DNA from: Myxococcales bacterium | GTDB taxonomy: Bacteria > Myxococcota_A > Polyangia > Nannocystales > Nannocystaceae | Length of the DNA stretch: 64,000 bases | Direction: 5' to 3' | Assembly: GCA_020633315.1 (NCBI GenBank) | Contig: JACKDV010000018.1 | Location: 1 to 64,000 of the forward strand | In this document: positions 41,394 to 52,730 of the stretch, piece by piece | Position numbering within the stretch: the stretch's first letter is position 1 | Layout: the number at the start of each line of letters is the position of its first letter | The notes under the pieces: model-generated | The model's input: the letters and a program-made list of their open reading frames with translations, nothing else | Databases searched by the model: none | What the model was told of the DNA's origin: nothing | Position numbers and translations under genes: made by a program

Positions 41394-42188
41394 CTAGCGG
41401 GCGCGCGTGGGCGCGTTGCGGAGGTGGATGAGGCGCAGGCCCTCGAGCACCAGCGCGTCGTCCACCACGTCGATGGCGCTCGAGCGATCGGCGACCACCG
41501 GGGCGAAGCCCCCCGTGGCGACCACCCGGCAGGGCCAGGCCACCTCCTCGCGGATGCGACCGATGAGCCCCTCCACCAGGCCGATGTAGCCGTAGACCAG
41601 CCCGGACTGGATCGCGCCCACCGTGTTGCGCCCCACCACGCGCTCGGGCCGGCTGATGTCGACCCGGGGCAGCTTGGCCGCCCGCGCGAACAGGGCGTCG
41701 GCCGCGATGCCGATGCCGGGGGCGATCACGCCGCCGAGGTACTCGGGCTTGGGCGAGACCACGTCGAAGGTGGTCGCGGTGCCGAAGTCCACCACCACGA
41801 TCCCGCGGTCGCCGTCGGGTGCGCCGTGGCGCTCGTGGGCCGCGACCGCGGTCACGATGCGATCGGCCCCCACGTCCTGCGGAGGATCGTAGCGGATGGG
41901 CATGCCGGTCCGGACCCCCGGGCCCACCACCAGCGGATCCACCCCCACGTAGCGGGCGAGCGCCTGCTGCAGCGGCCCGAGCACGGGCGGCACCACGCAC
42001 GCCACGATCGCATGGTGGAGCACGGAGAAATCGAGCCCGGCCAGATCGAGGGCCTGCTTGAGCCCCACCGCCAGCTCGTCCCGAGTCCAGCCACGGCGCG
42101 TGGCCAAGCGCAGCTCGCAGCGGAGCTCGTCCTCCTCGAACACGCCCACCGTGGTGTGCGAGTTGCCGACGTCGACCGCCAGGAGCAT
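41394..42188 (-). CDS. coaX: Type III pantothenate kinase
   Basis: First step of coenzyme A synthesis, pantothenate to 4'-phosphopantothenate. The 264-residue protein is ASKHA-fold: AVDVGNSHTTVGVF at residues 4-17 (phosphate 1), VGADRIVTAVAAHE near 105, VVVDFGTATTFDVV near 125 (phosphate 2), GGVIAPGIGIAADALFARAAKLP near 145 and VATGGFAPVV near 215. All match CoaX, which needs a monovalent cation. The ATG at 42188 is divergent from DUF2254 by 53 bases. It starts an operon with three genes of unrelated annotation. Confidence 0.92.
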   Translation of the reverse strand: MLLAVDVGNSHTTVGVFEEDELRCELRLATRRGWTRDELAVGLKQALDLAGLDFSVLHHAIVACVVPPVLGPLQQALARYVGVDPLVVGPGVRTGMPIRYDPPQDVGADRIVTAVAAHERHGAPDGDRGIVVVDFGTATTFDVVSPKPEYLGGVIAPGIGIAADALFARAAKLPRVDISRPERVVGRNTVGAIQSGLVYGYIGLVEGLIGRIREEVAWPCRVVATGGFAPVVADRSSAIDVVDDALVLEGLRLIHLRNAPTRAR

Positions 42189-42241
42189 CGTCGTTGCCTA
42201 CTTTACCCCCGAGGCCCGGCCATCTGCTACCGTCGGCCCCG

Positions 42242-44077
42242 GTGGCCGAAGACCACGATGGCGACCGCTCCGAGCCCTCGGCAGCCGAATCGGAGCGCTC
42301 CTTCGCCGGGCCCCGGCCCTCGGTGAGCGCATGGGGCGAGCCCGCGGCCGCGCGCTCACTGGAGGGTGAGGTGGCCACGTCCTCCTCCACCTCGGCGGGG
42401 GAGCGCAACCCGATGGCGCGGGCCGGCCGCTACGCGCAGCGCCGCATCACCCTGCCGCTCGCCACCTGGTCGCTGCCGTTCCTGGCGATCCTCACCATCG
42501 CCATCCTCATCTTCCTGTCGTCGTTCTGGCTCGACGTGATCACCGCCGCGCTCGACGACCACAACGACGAGGTCTCGGCCAAGGGCCTGCTGCACTCGGT
42601 GCTCTACCAGGATCTCGATCAGGCCCGCAACACCCTGGGCGGCCTGGGCGAGGTGATGGCGGCCGTGCTCGGCCTGGCCCTCACGGTGTCGAGCATCATC
42701 GTGCAGCTCGCCGCCACCCGCTTCACGCCCCACATCACCTCGCTGTTCTTCCGCGCGCGCACCAACCTGCTGGTGCTGGGCTTCTTCGTCACCTGCAACG
42801 TCTACGTGCTGTGGGTGAACTTCTCCGTGGGGGACACCTACCTGCCGCGCTGGGGCGTGCTGTTCTCGATGCTCCTGATGACGGCGAGCCTGCTGCTGCT
42901 GTTCCCCTACTTCGCCTACGTGTTCGACTTCCTCGATCCCGAGAAGATCGTCGGCCGCATCATGGACGACGGCCTGGCCGCGGCCACCCCCATCCGCGGG
43001 CGGGCGGCCATGGCGATCGAGGCCCGGCAGTCGCGGGCGGTGGAGGCGGTGGAGCACCTGGCCAACGTGGGCCTCAACGCGCTGCAGCAGAAGGACAAGG
43101 GCATCGCCTCCGACGCGGTGGACGCCCTGTGCGAGTTCGGGATCCGCTACGGCGAGACCAAGGCCGCCATGCGCCAGGGCTGGCACCGGATCCCGCGCTG
43201 GAACCGACAGAGCCCCGACTTCGTCAGCCTCTCCGACGACGCCATCGAGGACCTGCGCCGCCGCACCACCTGGCTCGAGTGGAAGATCATGCGGCAGTAC
43301 CAGATGCTCTTCGGCGAGGGCCTGGGGCAGATCAAGGACACCTGCTACCTCATCGCCATCGACACGCGACGCCTGGGCGAGGCCGCGGCCCACCGGGGCG
43401 ACCTGCACGCGCTCGACCTGTCGATCAAGTTCTTCAACACCTACCTGCGGGCCACGATCAACGCCTCGGACATCCGCACCGCCTACAACATCCTGCACCA
43501 GTACCGACAGCTCGCCGAGCTGGTGCTGCAGCACGAGCCCGAGGATCCGGGCGAGGGGACGCAGGAGCGGCTCGAGCAGCGCGCCCTGCAGATCGCCAAG
43601 TTCATGCGCTACTACAGCGCCATCTGCTACCAGCGCGGCCTCACCTTCATCACCGAGGTCATCGCCCACGACGTGGGCACGCTGTGCCAGCTGGCGTTCC
43701 ACAACGACCTGCGGATCCACGACGAGCTGCTCGAGGTGTTCCTCGCGGTGGACGAGCGCGCCGAGACCCAGGAGCAGGAGAAGACCCTGCGCGGCGTGAG
43801 GCGGGCCCAGGTCAAGCTCGCCACCACCTACCTGCGCAAGGGCCGAGAGGACCTCGCCCGCACGATCTCCAACGACATGCGCGACGAGCCCGCGGACCGC
43901 CTCACCAGCATCTGGAACGAGCTGCGCACCCTGGACACCCGCGAGTTCTGGGAGGTCAACGACCGCGGCTCCAACTTCGACTACCTCACCCCGGAGCAGA
44001 AGCGCCAGCTCCCCGTGTTCTTCGGGTGGTTCCCCGCGCTCGAGGAGCAAGGCTCCGAGGGCGGCGGCGAGGGCTGA
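42242..44077 (+). CDS. DUF2254-family predicted membrane protein
   Basis: A 611-residue protein. Four membrane segments (about 70-240) match DUF2254: LAILTIAILIFLSSFWLDVI, GEVMAAVLGLALTVSSIIVQLAATRF, TNLLVLGFFVTCNVYVLWVNFSVG and LLMTASLLLLFPYFAYVFDFLDP. The remaining 370 residues are a cytoplasmic helical region. DUF2254 proteins are widespread and may be membrane stress or transport factors; function is not proven. The GTG at 42242 has TACCGT eight bases ahead and follows a low-complexity stretch, so it was preferred to the TTG at 42194. A kinase-TPR gene begins 31 bases after the stop. Confidence 0.8.
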   Translation: MAEDHDGDRSEPSAAESERSFAGPRPSVSAWGEPAAARSLEGEVATSSSTSAGERNPMARAGRYAQRRITLPLATWSLPFLAILTIAILIFLSSFWLDVITAALDDHNDEVSAKGLLHSVLYQDLDQARNTLGGLGEVMAAVLGLALTVSSIIVQLAATRFTPHITSLFFRARTNLLVLGFFVTCNVYVLWVNFSVGDTYLPRWGVLFSMLLMTASLLLLFPYFAYVFDFLDPEKIVGRIMDDGLAAATPIRGRAAMAIEARQSRAVEAVEHLANVGLNALQQKDKGIASDAVDALCEFGIRYGETKAAMRQGWHRIPRWNRQSPDFVSLSDDAIEDLRRRTTWLEWKIMRQYQMLFGEGLGQIKDTCYLIAIDTRRLGEAAAHRGDLHALDLSIKFFNTYLRATINASDIRTAYNILHQYRQLAELVLQHEPEDPGEGTQERLEQRALQIAKFMRYYSAICYQRGLTFITEVIAHDVGTLCQLAFHNDLRIHDELLEVFLAVDERAETQEQEKTLRGVRRAQVKLATTYLRKGREDLARTISNDMRDEPADRLTSIWNELRTLDTREFWEVNDRGSNFDYLTPEQKRQLPVFFGWFPALEEQGSEGGGEG

Positions 44078-44108
44078 GGGCGGGAGCGAACGCCAGCGGC
44101 GGTCGAAG

Positions 44109-46991
<2,883 letters not shown>

Positions 46992-47017
46992 CTGGGGAGG
47001 CTGCGCGGGCCTCCCCC

Positions 47018-47479
47018 TCAGTGCCCATCGGACGACAGCAAGGACTCGCGCTCGGAGTGCAGCAGCGAGGGATCGGGCAGCCAGCTCCGCTCGAGGTAGG
47101 GGCCCAGCGCGCTCGAGACCCGCGCCCACAGGTGGCGCCGCTCGAGGAAGGCCAGCGTGCCGTCGAGGTCGTCCACCGCGAAGCCCTTGGCCTCGACCCC
47201 CGCCCACTTGAGGGCGGTGACCACCCGCAGCACGGCCTTCGAGTCGGACAGCACGGCGACCTTCATGTGGTGCTTCTCGTGCAGCTCGATCAGGTCGTAG
47301 CGCTGGCTGACGTCGGGCATGGCCCGGCCCGGCACGATGAGCATCATCGGCAGCTTCCGCGAGAAGCGGGCCTCGCTGACGAACATCCCCCAGTCTCGCT
47401 CGTCGATGGCGTCGCCGCGGTGGAGGACCACGAAGACGTCGTCCACGAACCCGTATGCGATGCTCTGCAAGTCCTCCAC
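47018..47479 (-). CDS. Small STAS-like (SpoIIAA-type) protein
   Basis: A 153-residue single-domain protein resembling the STAS-like end of the kinase at 37345-38889. The pattern is YGFVDDVFVVLHRGDAIDERD, LPMMLIVPGRAMPDVSQRYDLIELHEKHHMKVAVLSDSKAVLRVVTALKWAGV (cited by outline), then LDGTLAFLERRHLW and a disordered end. It lacks membrane or signal segments. GTG 47479 is preceded by TTGATT, 17 bases, TAAACC and seven bases, a leaderless layout; TTG 47542 would be longer. The upstream region carries a phased GGAGTA cluster. A role in a phosphorylation switch with a nearby kinase is an inference. Confidence 0.55.
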   Translation of the reverse strand: MEDLQSIAYGFVDDVFVVLHRGDAIDERDWGMFVSEARFSRKLPMMLIVPGRAMPDVSQRYDLIELHEKHHMKVAVLSDSKAVLRVVTALKWAGVEAKGFAVDDLDGTLAFLERRHLWARVSSALGPYLERSWLPDPSLLHSERESLLSSDGH

Positions 47480-47486
47480 GTGCTTT

Positions 47487-47515
47487 GGTTTATGCCTCGC
47501 CAAATGCCGAATCAA
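47487..47515 (-). promoter_or_regulatory. Leaderless promoter of the STAS-like gene
   Basis: On the minus strand TTGATT (47510-47515), 17 bases and TAAACC (47487-47492), then seven bases to GTG 47479. The patch is clearly AT-richer than its surroundings. Confidence 0.5.
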
Positions 47516-47617
47516 GTCCCTCGGAGGCCGGGTTTGGGGCAATCGCCGTTTTCAAAACCTTCCCCGACAGCGGTGGTCCACTTCGGGTCGCGGGCGGGCC
47601 TCGCTCGTCGATCGGGA

Positions 47618-47666
47618 CTACTCCGAACGGAGTAGCGCAGCCACGCCAAGGAGTATCGGCGGAGTA
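47618..47666. promoter_or_regulatory. Phased GGAGTA cluster with a CTACTCCG/CGGAGTAG palindrome
   Basis: Three direct GGAGTA motifs begin at 47629, 47650 and 47661, spaced 21 and 11 bases, about two turns and one turn of the helix. One inverted copy (TACTCC) lies at 47619-47624 and makes a perfect palindrome with the first (47618-47635, two-base spacer). It is about 105 bases upstream of the STAS-like promoter -35. The arrangement suits cooperative binding by a regulator. Confidence 0.4.
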
Positions 47667-47796
47667 CCTCGATGGTCGGGGTGCCCCTTCCCTCCGCGGC
47701 CCGGGTCGTGGAGCACACGCGCGACCCGAGCGAACAGATCCCCGCCGCCGCCCGCGATCGCGTCGGGGCGTCTCCGTCCGCCGAGCACCGAGGGGC

Positions 47797-48840
47797 TCAC
47801 TTGCGCGGCTCCTCGATCGGATCGACCTCGCCCTCGCTCTCCGCCTCGGCGTCGGTGCGCTCGGGCGCGTCGGGTCGCACCAGGCCGTAGTCGCTCAGCA
47901 CGTGCTCCCACAGGTCGCGGTCGCGCAGCACGAAGTGGTCCTCGACGAACTCGAGGGTGCGGCGGGCCGTCACGCGGCGGAACGGCTTGACCGTCCCCAC
48001 GGGATCCTTGGGGTCGTACTCCTCGCCCACCACCAGGTCGACGAGCACGACGCCTTCCTCCTCGGAGAGCTCCACCGTGCGCTGCAGGGTGAAGCGCCGG
48101 GTGAGCTTGCCCTTCTGGGGCTGCTCGAGGCGACGGTCGAGCACGAAGCTCGGCGAGCCGATGCAGTTGCCGTCGGCGTCGAGCAGGGGCACGTCGAGGA
48201 AGCGCCGCGAGACCACGGGGAAGAACTTGGTCACCGTGGTGCAGCGATCGTCGACGTCGCAGTCCTGCGCGTCGAGGATCACCACCAGCACCCCGCTGGT
48301 GTTGTGCAGCCGCAGGCGAGCGTCTCGCCGCAGCCCGCGGAGCAGGCCGGTGGCGTGCACCTCGAGCCCCGAGCCCTTCCAGATGATGAGCGCGGCCGGG
48401 CCCATCGCGTCGCCCGAGGCCAGCTCGTCGGTGGCGGCCCAGGCGAGCATGCGGTTCTCCCCCACCTGCCCGAGGACCACGTCGGATGCCTCCACCGGAT
48501 CGCCGACCTTGGGCACGGTGGGCGGGTACTGCCCGGGACAGGCCGGCCAGGGCTCGGCCTCGAGCTCGAGCCCCCGCCCGCAGGCGTCGGTGGGAGGACC
48601 CATGCGCTCCAGGGTGGAGCGATCGATCTTGGGCGCCACGATCGACAGCCACTGCACCGGGGTGAGGCTCTGCGACATCATCTCGGCGTCGGTGACCGCC
48701 TGGAAGACGCACAGCGGCGGGTTGCCGCTGCGCTTCTTGGGCCGGCACGCCGCGCCCATCGTCCCGCCCACCAACGCCGCGACGAGGGCCGCGCGCGACC
48801 ACCTCGTCGACCCAATGGACCACCTACCGATCCTGGACAT
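47797..48840 (-). CDS. T6SS-linked lipoprotein of unknown role
   Basis: A 347-residue lipoprotein. SRAALVAALVGGTMGAACRP gives a lipobox Cys. The first 110 mature residues are unstructured and Cys-poor; from about 120 to 330 there are beta strands such as LLDADGNCIGSPSFVLDRRLEQ and KGKLTRRFTLQRTVELSEEEGVVLVDLVVGEEYDP, then an acidic end. No family was recognised. ATG 48840 has GGGAG and GAAGG upstream and overlaps the tagH stop by 17 bases, so it is the last gene of the FHA-TssJ-TagH operon. It may be an outer-membrane part or accessory of the secretion system. Confidence 0.7.
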   Translation of the reverse strand: MSRIGRWSIGSTRWSRAALVAALVGGTMGAACRPKKRSGNPPLCVFQAVTDAEMMSQSLTPVQWLSIVAPKIDRSTLERMGPPTDACGRGLELEAEPWPACPGQYPPTVPKVGDPVEASDVVLGQVGENRMLAWAATDELASGDAMGPAALIIWKGSGLEVHATGLLRGLRRDARLRLHNTSGVLVVILDAQDCDVDDRCTTVTKFFPVVSRRFLDVPLLDADGNCIGSPSFVLDRRLEQPQKGKLTRRFTLQRTVELSEEEGVVLVDLVVGEEYDPKDPVGTVKPFRRVTARRTLEFVEDHFVLRDRDLWEHVLSDYGLVRPDAPERTDAEAESEGEVDPIEEPRK

Positions 48841-50011
48841 CACCTTCACTCCCGTGGCTCTGCTCGCCCAGCGCCCGCTTCCAGCCGGCCCGCAGCTCCT
48901 CGCCCACCTCGGTGTAGACCCGGGCGAACTCCGGGCCGAACAACGCGGCCAGCAGCGGCCCGTCCCGCGTGGCCAGTCGCTCCCAGCGCTCGACGAAGAC
49001 CTTCCAGCTCGCGCGGTGCCCCGACAGCAGGCCCTGCTCGCTGCCGCGTGCGATCGCGGCGGGCTCGAGCTCGTCGAGCAGCGCGCGGGCCCCCGCGACC
49101 ATCCCGTTGATGGTGGCGATCTGGTGGCAGATGGTGTCGGAGAACGCGTTGCGGAGCTCCTGGCGGCGGCGCTCGTGCTCCACCGGATCGGAGAGCAGGT
49201 AGGCCAGCGCCTCCTCGGCCGACAGCGCGAAGCGAAGGCCGGTGTAGTGCTTGACCGCGCTCACCCCGAGCTGCTTGCCCAGGCGGTCCTGCCCCTCCTG
49301 CAGCTCCACCAGGCCCTGGGCACAGACCTCCATCATCTCGGACATCCGCCGCAGCAGGTCGCGGGCCTCCGCGGGGGTGGCCGGGGGCTCGGAGTAGGGC
49401 AGCAGACCGCGGGCGATCTCGGCGACCTCGGAGGTCAGCGAGCTGCCGCCCCCGCCCGTCGAGCGCGACGACTCGCCGCGCAGCGGGAGCTCGCGCCGCA
49501 GCCACGACCGCGCCGCGTCTCGGTCCGCGGCCGGCAGCGCGGCCAGGCCCTCGCCGAGCTCGGCCTCGAAGCGACGGCGGGCCCGCTCGATCTGCTCGTG
49601 GATCGGACGAAGCTGCTGGCGCAGGCTCTTGGCCTGGGGCGAGGGCGAGTCGTCCGCCGGCATGTCGGACTCGATCGCCCCCGCCACCGCTCGGCTCTCG
49701 CGCTCGTCCTCGATCCGCCGCAGGGTGAGGCGGAGGTCGCTGATCTGCAGGCGCACCGGCCGGGCGTCGAAGCTCACCCCCTCCACCGAGTCGATGCGGC
49801 GGCCGTCGAGCTCGGTGCCGTTGGTGGAGCCCAGATCGAAGTAGCCGGCCTCGTCGCGATCGAAGTGGATCACCGCGTGCCAGCTCGAGACGAACTCGTA
49901 GGGCAGGCACAGGTCGGCCTTGGGGTTGCGGCCCACCTGGATGGGCGAGCGAGAGAACTCGTGCTCGATGATCTCGCCCTCGTGCTCGACGCTGATCCTG
50001 ACCGGACGCAC
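48824..50011 (-). CDS. tagH: T6SS-associated FHA protein TagH/Fha
   Basis: A 395-residue cytoplasmic phospho-Thr binder of the T6SS. FHA domain at about 22-90: IQVGRNPKADLCL, FVSSWHAVIHFDRD and GSTNGTELDG, with the Ser, His and Asn used for binding. The middle is disordered (about 100-200). The C-terminal region (about 205-385) matches TagH: LLRRMSEMMEVCAQGLVELQEGQDRLGKQLG, SAEEALAYLLSDPVEHERRRQELRNAFSDTICHQIATINGMVAGARALLDELEP and WKVFVERWERLA, cited by outline. It regulates T6SS assembly with a PpkA-type kinase, present at 59112-61448. GTG start, 12 bases after TssJ. Confidence 0.85.
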   Translation of the reverse strand: MRPVRISVEHEGEIIEHEFSRSPIQVGRNPKADLCLPYEFVSSWHAVIHFDRDEAGYFDLGSTNGTELDGRRIDSVEGVSFDARPVRLQISDLRLTLRRIEDERESRAVAGAIESDMPADDSPSPQAKSLRQQLRPIHEQIERARRRFEAELGEGLAALPAADRDAARSWLRRELPLRGESSRSTGGGGSSLTSEVAEIARGLLPYSEPPATPAEARDLLRRMSEMMEVCAQGLVELQEGQDRLGKQLGVSAVKHYTGLRFALSAEEALAYLLSDPVEHERRRQELRNAFSDTICHQIATINGMVAGARALLDELEPAAIARGSEQGLLSGHRASWKVFVERWERLATRDGPLLAALFGPEFARVYTEVGEELRAGWKRALGEQSHGSEGDVQDR

Positions 50012-50023
50012 GGAATCAGAGCC

Positions 50024-50899
50024 CTAGGGCTTGGGGAGCTCGGGGGCGGACGGCGCGTCCGGGAGCTCGGGATCGGGGACCTTGGGGTCCGGCAGCTTGG
50101 GCCCGTCGGGCAGGTCGGTCTTGGGCAGCTTGTCCTTGCCCGGCACGTCGGGGGTGGACTTGTCGAGCTGCCGCTCGATGTCGTCGGGCGCGTCCTCGGT
50201 CTTGCGGAAGCGCTCCTTCCACTTCTGCTGCCGAGCCTTGCGCTTCTCCCGGCGCTCCCGCTTGCGCTTGGTCTTGTCGTCCTCGTCGGGCACCGGGGCG
50301 ACCCCCAGCGGGGCGCACTGCAGCTTGCCGTCCACCTGGTAGCCGGCCGGAGGCGTGGCGCCGCCGTCGAGCACGTTGCGATCGAGCAGCATGTAGAAGC
50401 AGGGGTTGGGGTAGACCTTGTTGACCGGCGCCTTGGCGCAGACCACCTGGGGGTGCTGCACCGGGATCTCGTAGCTGGTGAACCAGCTCGTCGCGGCCGG
50501 CTTGCGCACCAGGGCCGCCGCCACCACGTGGGTGGCCTCGGCCTCCACCGGGATCGCCCGCACCTCGTTCTTGTCGGGGAACATGGTGAGCTCCTCCATG
50601 CGGATGAAGCTCTCCCCCAGCTCGTCCACCTCCTCGGCCGCCCACACCTTGTCGAAGTCGAGGCTGTCGATCGCGAGCTCGCCGCGGAGCTGGAACACGC
50701 GGACCACCGTGGGCAGCGACTCGCCGTCGTCGGTGGGGTTGATGTTCTTGGTGGACTGGATCGCGAGCTGGAGCTTCCAGTCGACCGAGCCCGGATCACA
50801 GGTGGGCTCGTCCTTGGGCTTGCAGGCGACCACGCTCGTGGCGAGCAACGCCCCGAGCACGAGCTGCGAGTGGAGGTGCATGGCGAGGGGCTGGCTCAT
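50024..50899 (-). CDS. tssJ: T6SS outer-membrane lipoprotein TssJ, extended C-terminus
   Basis: Lipoprotein that anchors the T6SS membrane complex to the outer membrane by binding TssM. LVLGALLATSVVACKPK is the signal. Residues about 40-180 match TssJ: KLQLAIQSTKNINPTDDGESLPTVVRVFQLRG and AEATHVVAAALVRKPAATSWFTSYEIPV, a transthyretin-like sandwich. The family is about 150-180 residues; this one has 291. The extra about 90 residues are a basic coil (TKRKRERREKRKARQQKWKERF) and a Pro/Asp/Lys-rich tail. The ATG overlaps the stop of the FHA-pseudo-ATPase gene by four bases (ATGA). Confidence 0.8.
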   Translation of the reverse strand: MSQPLAMHLHSQLVLGALLATSVVACKPKDEPTCDPGSVDWKLQLAIQSTKNINPTDDGESLPTVVRVFQLRGELAIDSLDFDKVWAAEEVDELGESFIRMEELTMFPDKNEVRAIPVEAEATHVVAAALVRKPAATSWFTSYEIPVQHPQVVCAKAPVNKVYPNPCFYMLLDRNVLDGGATPPAGYQVDGKLQCAPLGVAPVPDEDDKTKRKRERREKRKARQQKWKERFRKTEDAPDDIERQLDKSTPDVPGKDKLPKTDLPDGPKLPDPKVPDPELPDAPSAPELPKP

Positions 50900-52722
50900 C
50901 CCGTGGCCTCGGAGATCGGTTGGAGCGCACGGGGGTCGAGCAGACCCCGGTGGACCAGGTCGTCGAGACAGGCCGAGGAGCCCAGCGGGGTGGTCCAGGT
51001 CTGGCTCTGGGGATCGAAGATCGCGAGCTCGGAGAGCTCCACGTCGCCCGCGGCGTTGGTGCGGGGCTCGGCCACCCCGAGGATCCGCGGGCCACCGTCT
51101 CGCGTGGCGCCGATGGTGACGAACACGTCCACGCTCGCCGCCACGATGCTCCGGGCGGAGGCATGCGAGCCGCGATCACCCGCGAGGGTGGTGGCGAGGC
51201 GCTGCAGCCCCACCCACGGGTTCCTGGCTCGGATGCTGGCGATCACGCGGAGACTGGGAGAGGTTAGCGCGTCCAATGCGCGACTGTCTCCCCACGGCAC
51301 GTCCTCGAGGCCGAGGCGGCTCGGGCCCAGGCGCAGCGCCGCCTCCACCACCTCGCTGGCCACGCTCTCGCGGTTGAGCAGCACGGTGCCCGCGCGCAGC
51401 CCTCGGGCGTCGGCGCCGGGAGCCGCCACCACCACGTGCAGCTCGTTGGATCCGGCCGCGCCCAGCAGCGCGCCCATCACCGGGCGCACGCTCGCTCCCG
51501 GCCCCACGCAGATCACGATGGTCATGCCGGCCCGCACCGCGGCGCGGAGGATCTGGGCCTGGATGGGCGCGACCGCCCCGGCGGACTCGAGCTCCTCGAG
51601 CGAGGACACCGAGGCCGACGGGGCGCGACGCAGGCTGAGCGTGGGCACCCCGCCCGCGCAGCTTCCATGGATCACCTCGACTCGATAGCCACCATGGAGG
51701 CGCCGGGCCATCGGGTGCTCGCGATCGATCACCCTGCCGCACAGCCGCGAGCCCAGGGCGACGATGGCCGTGCTGCACGAGAACGGGCTGGGGCCCACGC
51801 TGATGTGGCCCCCGCGATTGACGCGAACGCCCTGGGTGCCGAGCACCAGGATCTCGTCGGGCTCGCCCTTGAGCAGGCCGTCGAGAGCATCCGAGGTCGA
51901 GATCTCGCGGATGATCTGGTCGCGCGCCCCCGAGGCCAGCGATCCCACCCGCGAGGCGGGCACCATGGCCTCGTCGACCAGCGAGGTCACCCGCCGCACG
52001 AGCCCGGGGCGAGCGGACACCGCGTCCTCGGCCACGCGAGCCCACACCGCCGCGAAGACCTGCTCGTGCAGCGACTCGGGCAGGCCGCGGTCGAACTCGA
52101 AGCCCTCGGAGGCCGAGGGCGAGGCCGAGGCCGAGGGGGCCGGCGCGCTCTCGCGCGGGGTCGATCGGGGCGATCTCGGCGGGCTCTCGGGCTCGCGGGG
52201 GCGAGAGCGAGAGGGCGGAGCGACCGTCTCGGGGATGTCATAGCGATCGGCTCGCGAAGGAGGCGTGGGCTCGGGTACCGGATCGTCGAGCAGCGGAGGC
52301 GGAGGCGGCAGGGCATCGTCGTCGGACCAGCCGAAGGCGTGGGCCAGAGGCATCTCCTCGGTGCCGGCCGGTGCAACGGGTGTACGCACCGATCCATCGC
52401 TGACGACGGGAGAATCGACGAGGCTGAAGCTGAGGCGGTAGTCGCTGATGAGGATCTCGTCGCGAGGACCCACCGCACGGGGCCCATCGAGCCGTTCTCC
52501 GTCCAGGAAGGTGCCGTTGGTGGACCCCTGGTCGACCAGCGTGAGGGTCTTTCCGGTGACGAGGACCTTTGCGTGTAGCCCCGAGACCCCGTCATCGGGC
52601 AAGATCACGTCGTTGGTGGGCCGCCTCCCGATCGTGATCTCGTGCTTGGAGAACTCCGGGCAGCGGGTGACATCCTCTCCTGCCTTGGCGATGGATACTC
52701 TCAGGAGCACTGTGGCCCCCAC
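50896..52722 (-). CDS. FHA protein fused to a degenerate CpaF-like ATPase
   Basis: A 608-residue protein heading the T6SS minus operon. The FHA domain at about 25-95 is complete (ITIGRRPTNDVIL, GVSGLHAKVLV, GSTNGTFLDG). A Pro/Ser/acidic linker runs to about 200. The rest follows the order of a CpaF/GspE secretion ATPase, including EILVLGTQGVRVNRGG near 290 and SCAGGVPTLSLRRAPSASVSSLEEL near 350. Where CpaF has a Walker A (GGTGSGKTT) this one reads GPGASVRPV near 405, lacking Lys and Thr; its Walker B region is GLEDVPWGDSRALDAL near 466. It is probably a structural scaffold. GTG 52722 was taken; GTG 52710 with GGGGG ahead is a good alternative. Confidence 0.75.
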   Translation of the reverse strand: MGATVLLRVSIAKAGEDVTRCPEFSKHEITIGRRPTNDVILPDDGVSGLHAKVLVTGKTLTLVDQGSTNGTFLDGERLDGPRAVGPRDEILISDYRLSFSLVDSPVVSDGSVRTPVAPAGTEEMPLAHAFGWSDDDALPPPPPLLDDPVPEPTPPSRADRYDIPETVAPPSRSRPREPESPPRSPRSTPRESAPAPSASASPSASEGFEFDRGLPESLHEQVFAAVWARVAEDAVSARPGLVRRVTSLVDEAMVPASRVGSLASGARDQIIREISTSDALDGLLKGEPDEILVLGTQGVRVNRGGHISVGPSPFSCSTAIVALGSRLCGRVIDREHPMARRLHGGYRVEVIHGSCAGGVPTLSLRRAPSASVSSLEELESAGAVAPIQAQILRAAVRAGMTIVICVGPGASVRPVMGALLGAAGSNELHVVVAAPGADARGLRAGTVLLNRESVASEVVEAALRLGPSRLGLEDVPWGDSRALDALTSPSLRVIASIRARNPWVGLQRLATTLAGDRGSHASARSIVAASVDVFVTIGATRDGGPRILGVAEPRTNAAGDVELSELAIFDPQSQTWTTPLGSSACLDDLVHRGLLDPRALQPISEATG

Positions 52723-52730
52723 TCTGACCC

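Larger units (their letters stand above)
47480..47796. other. AT-richer intergenic region, 317 bp
   Basis: No gene was recognised here. Near the STAS-like start lies a leaderless promoter (47487-47515). Then comes a palindrome and a cluster of GGAGTA motifs at 47618-47666, listed separately. The stretch beyond 47700 up to the lipoprotein stop at 47797 is GC-rich, with no hairpin or terminator noticed by eye. In-frame extension of the STAS-like frame up to 47542 is possible. Confidence 0.5.

Noticed and set aside
47957..51688. A 1,243-codon plus-strand frame opposite the T6SS minus-strand genes
   Set aside because: No domain and shadow composition; TssJ and TagH are clear on the minus strand.
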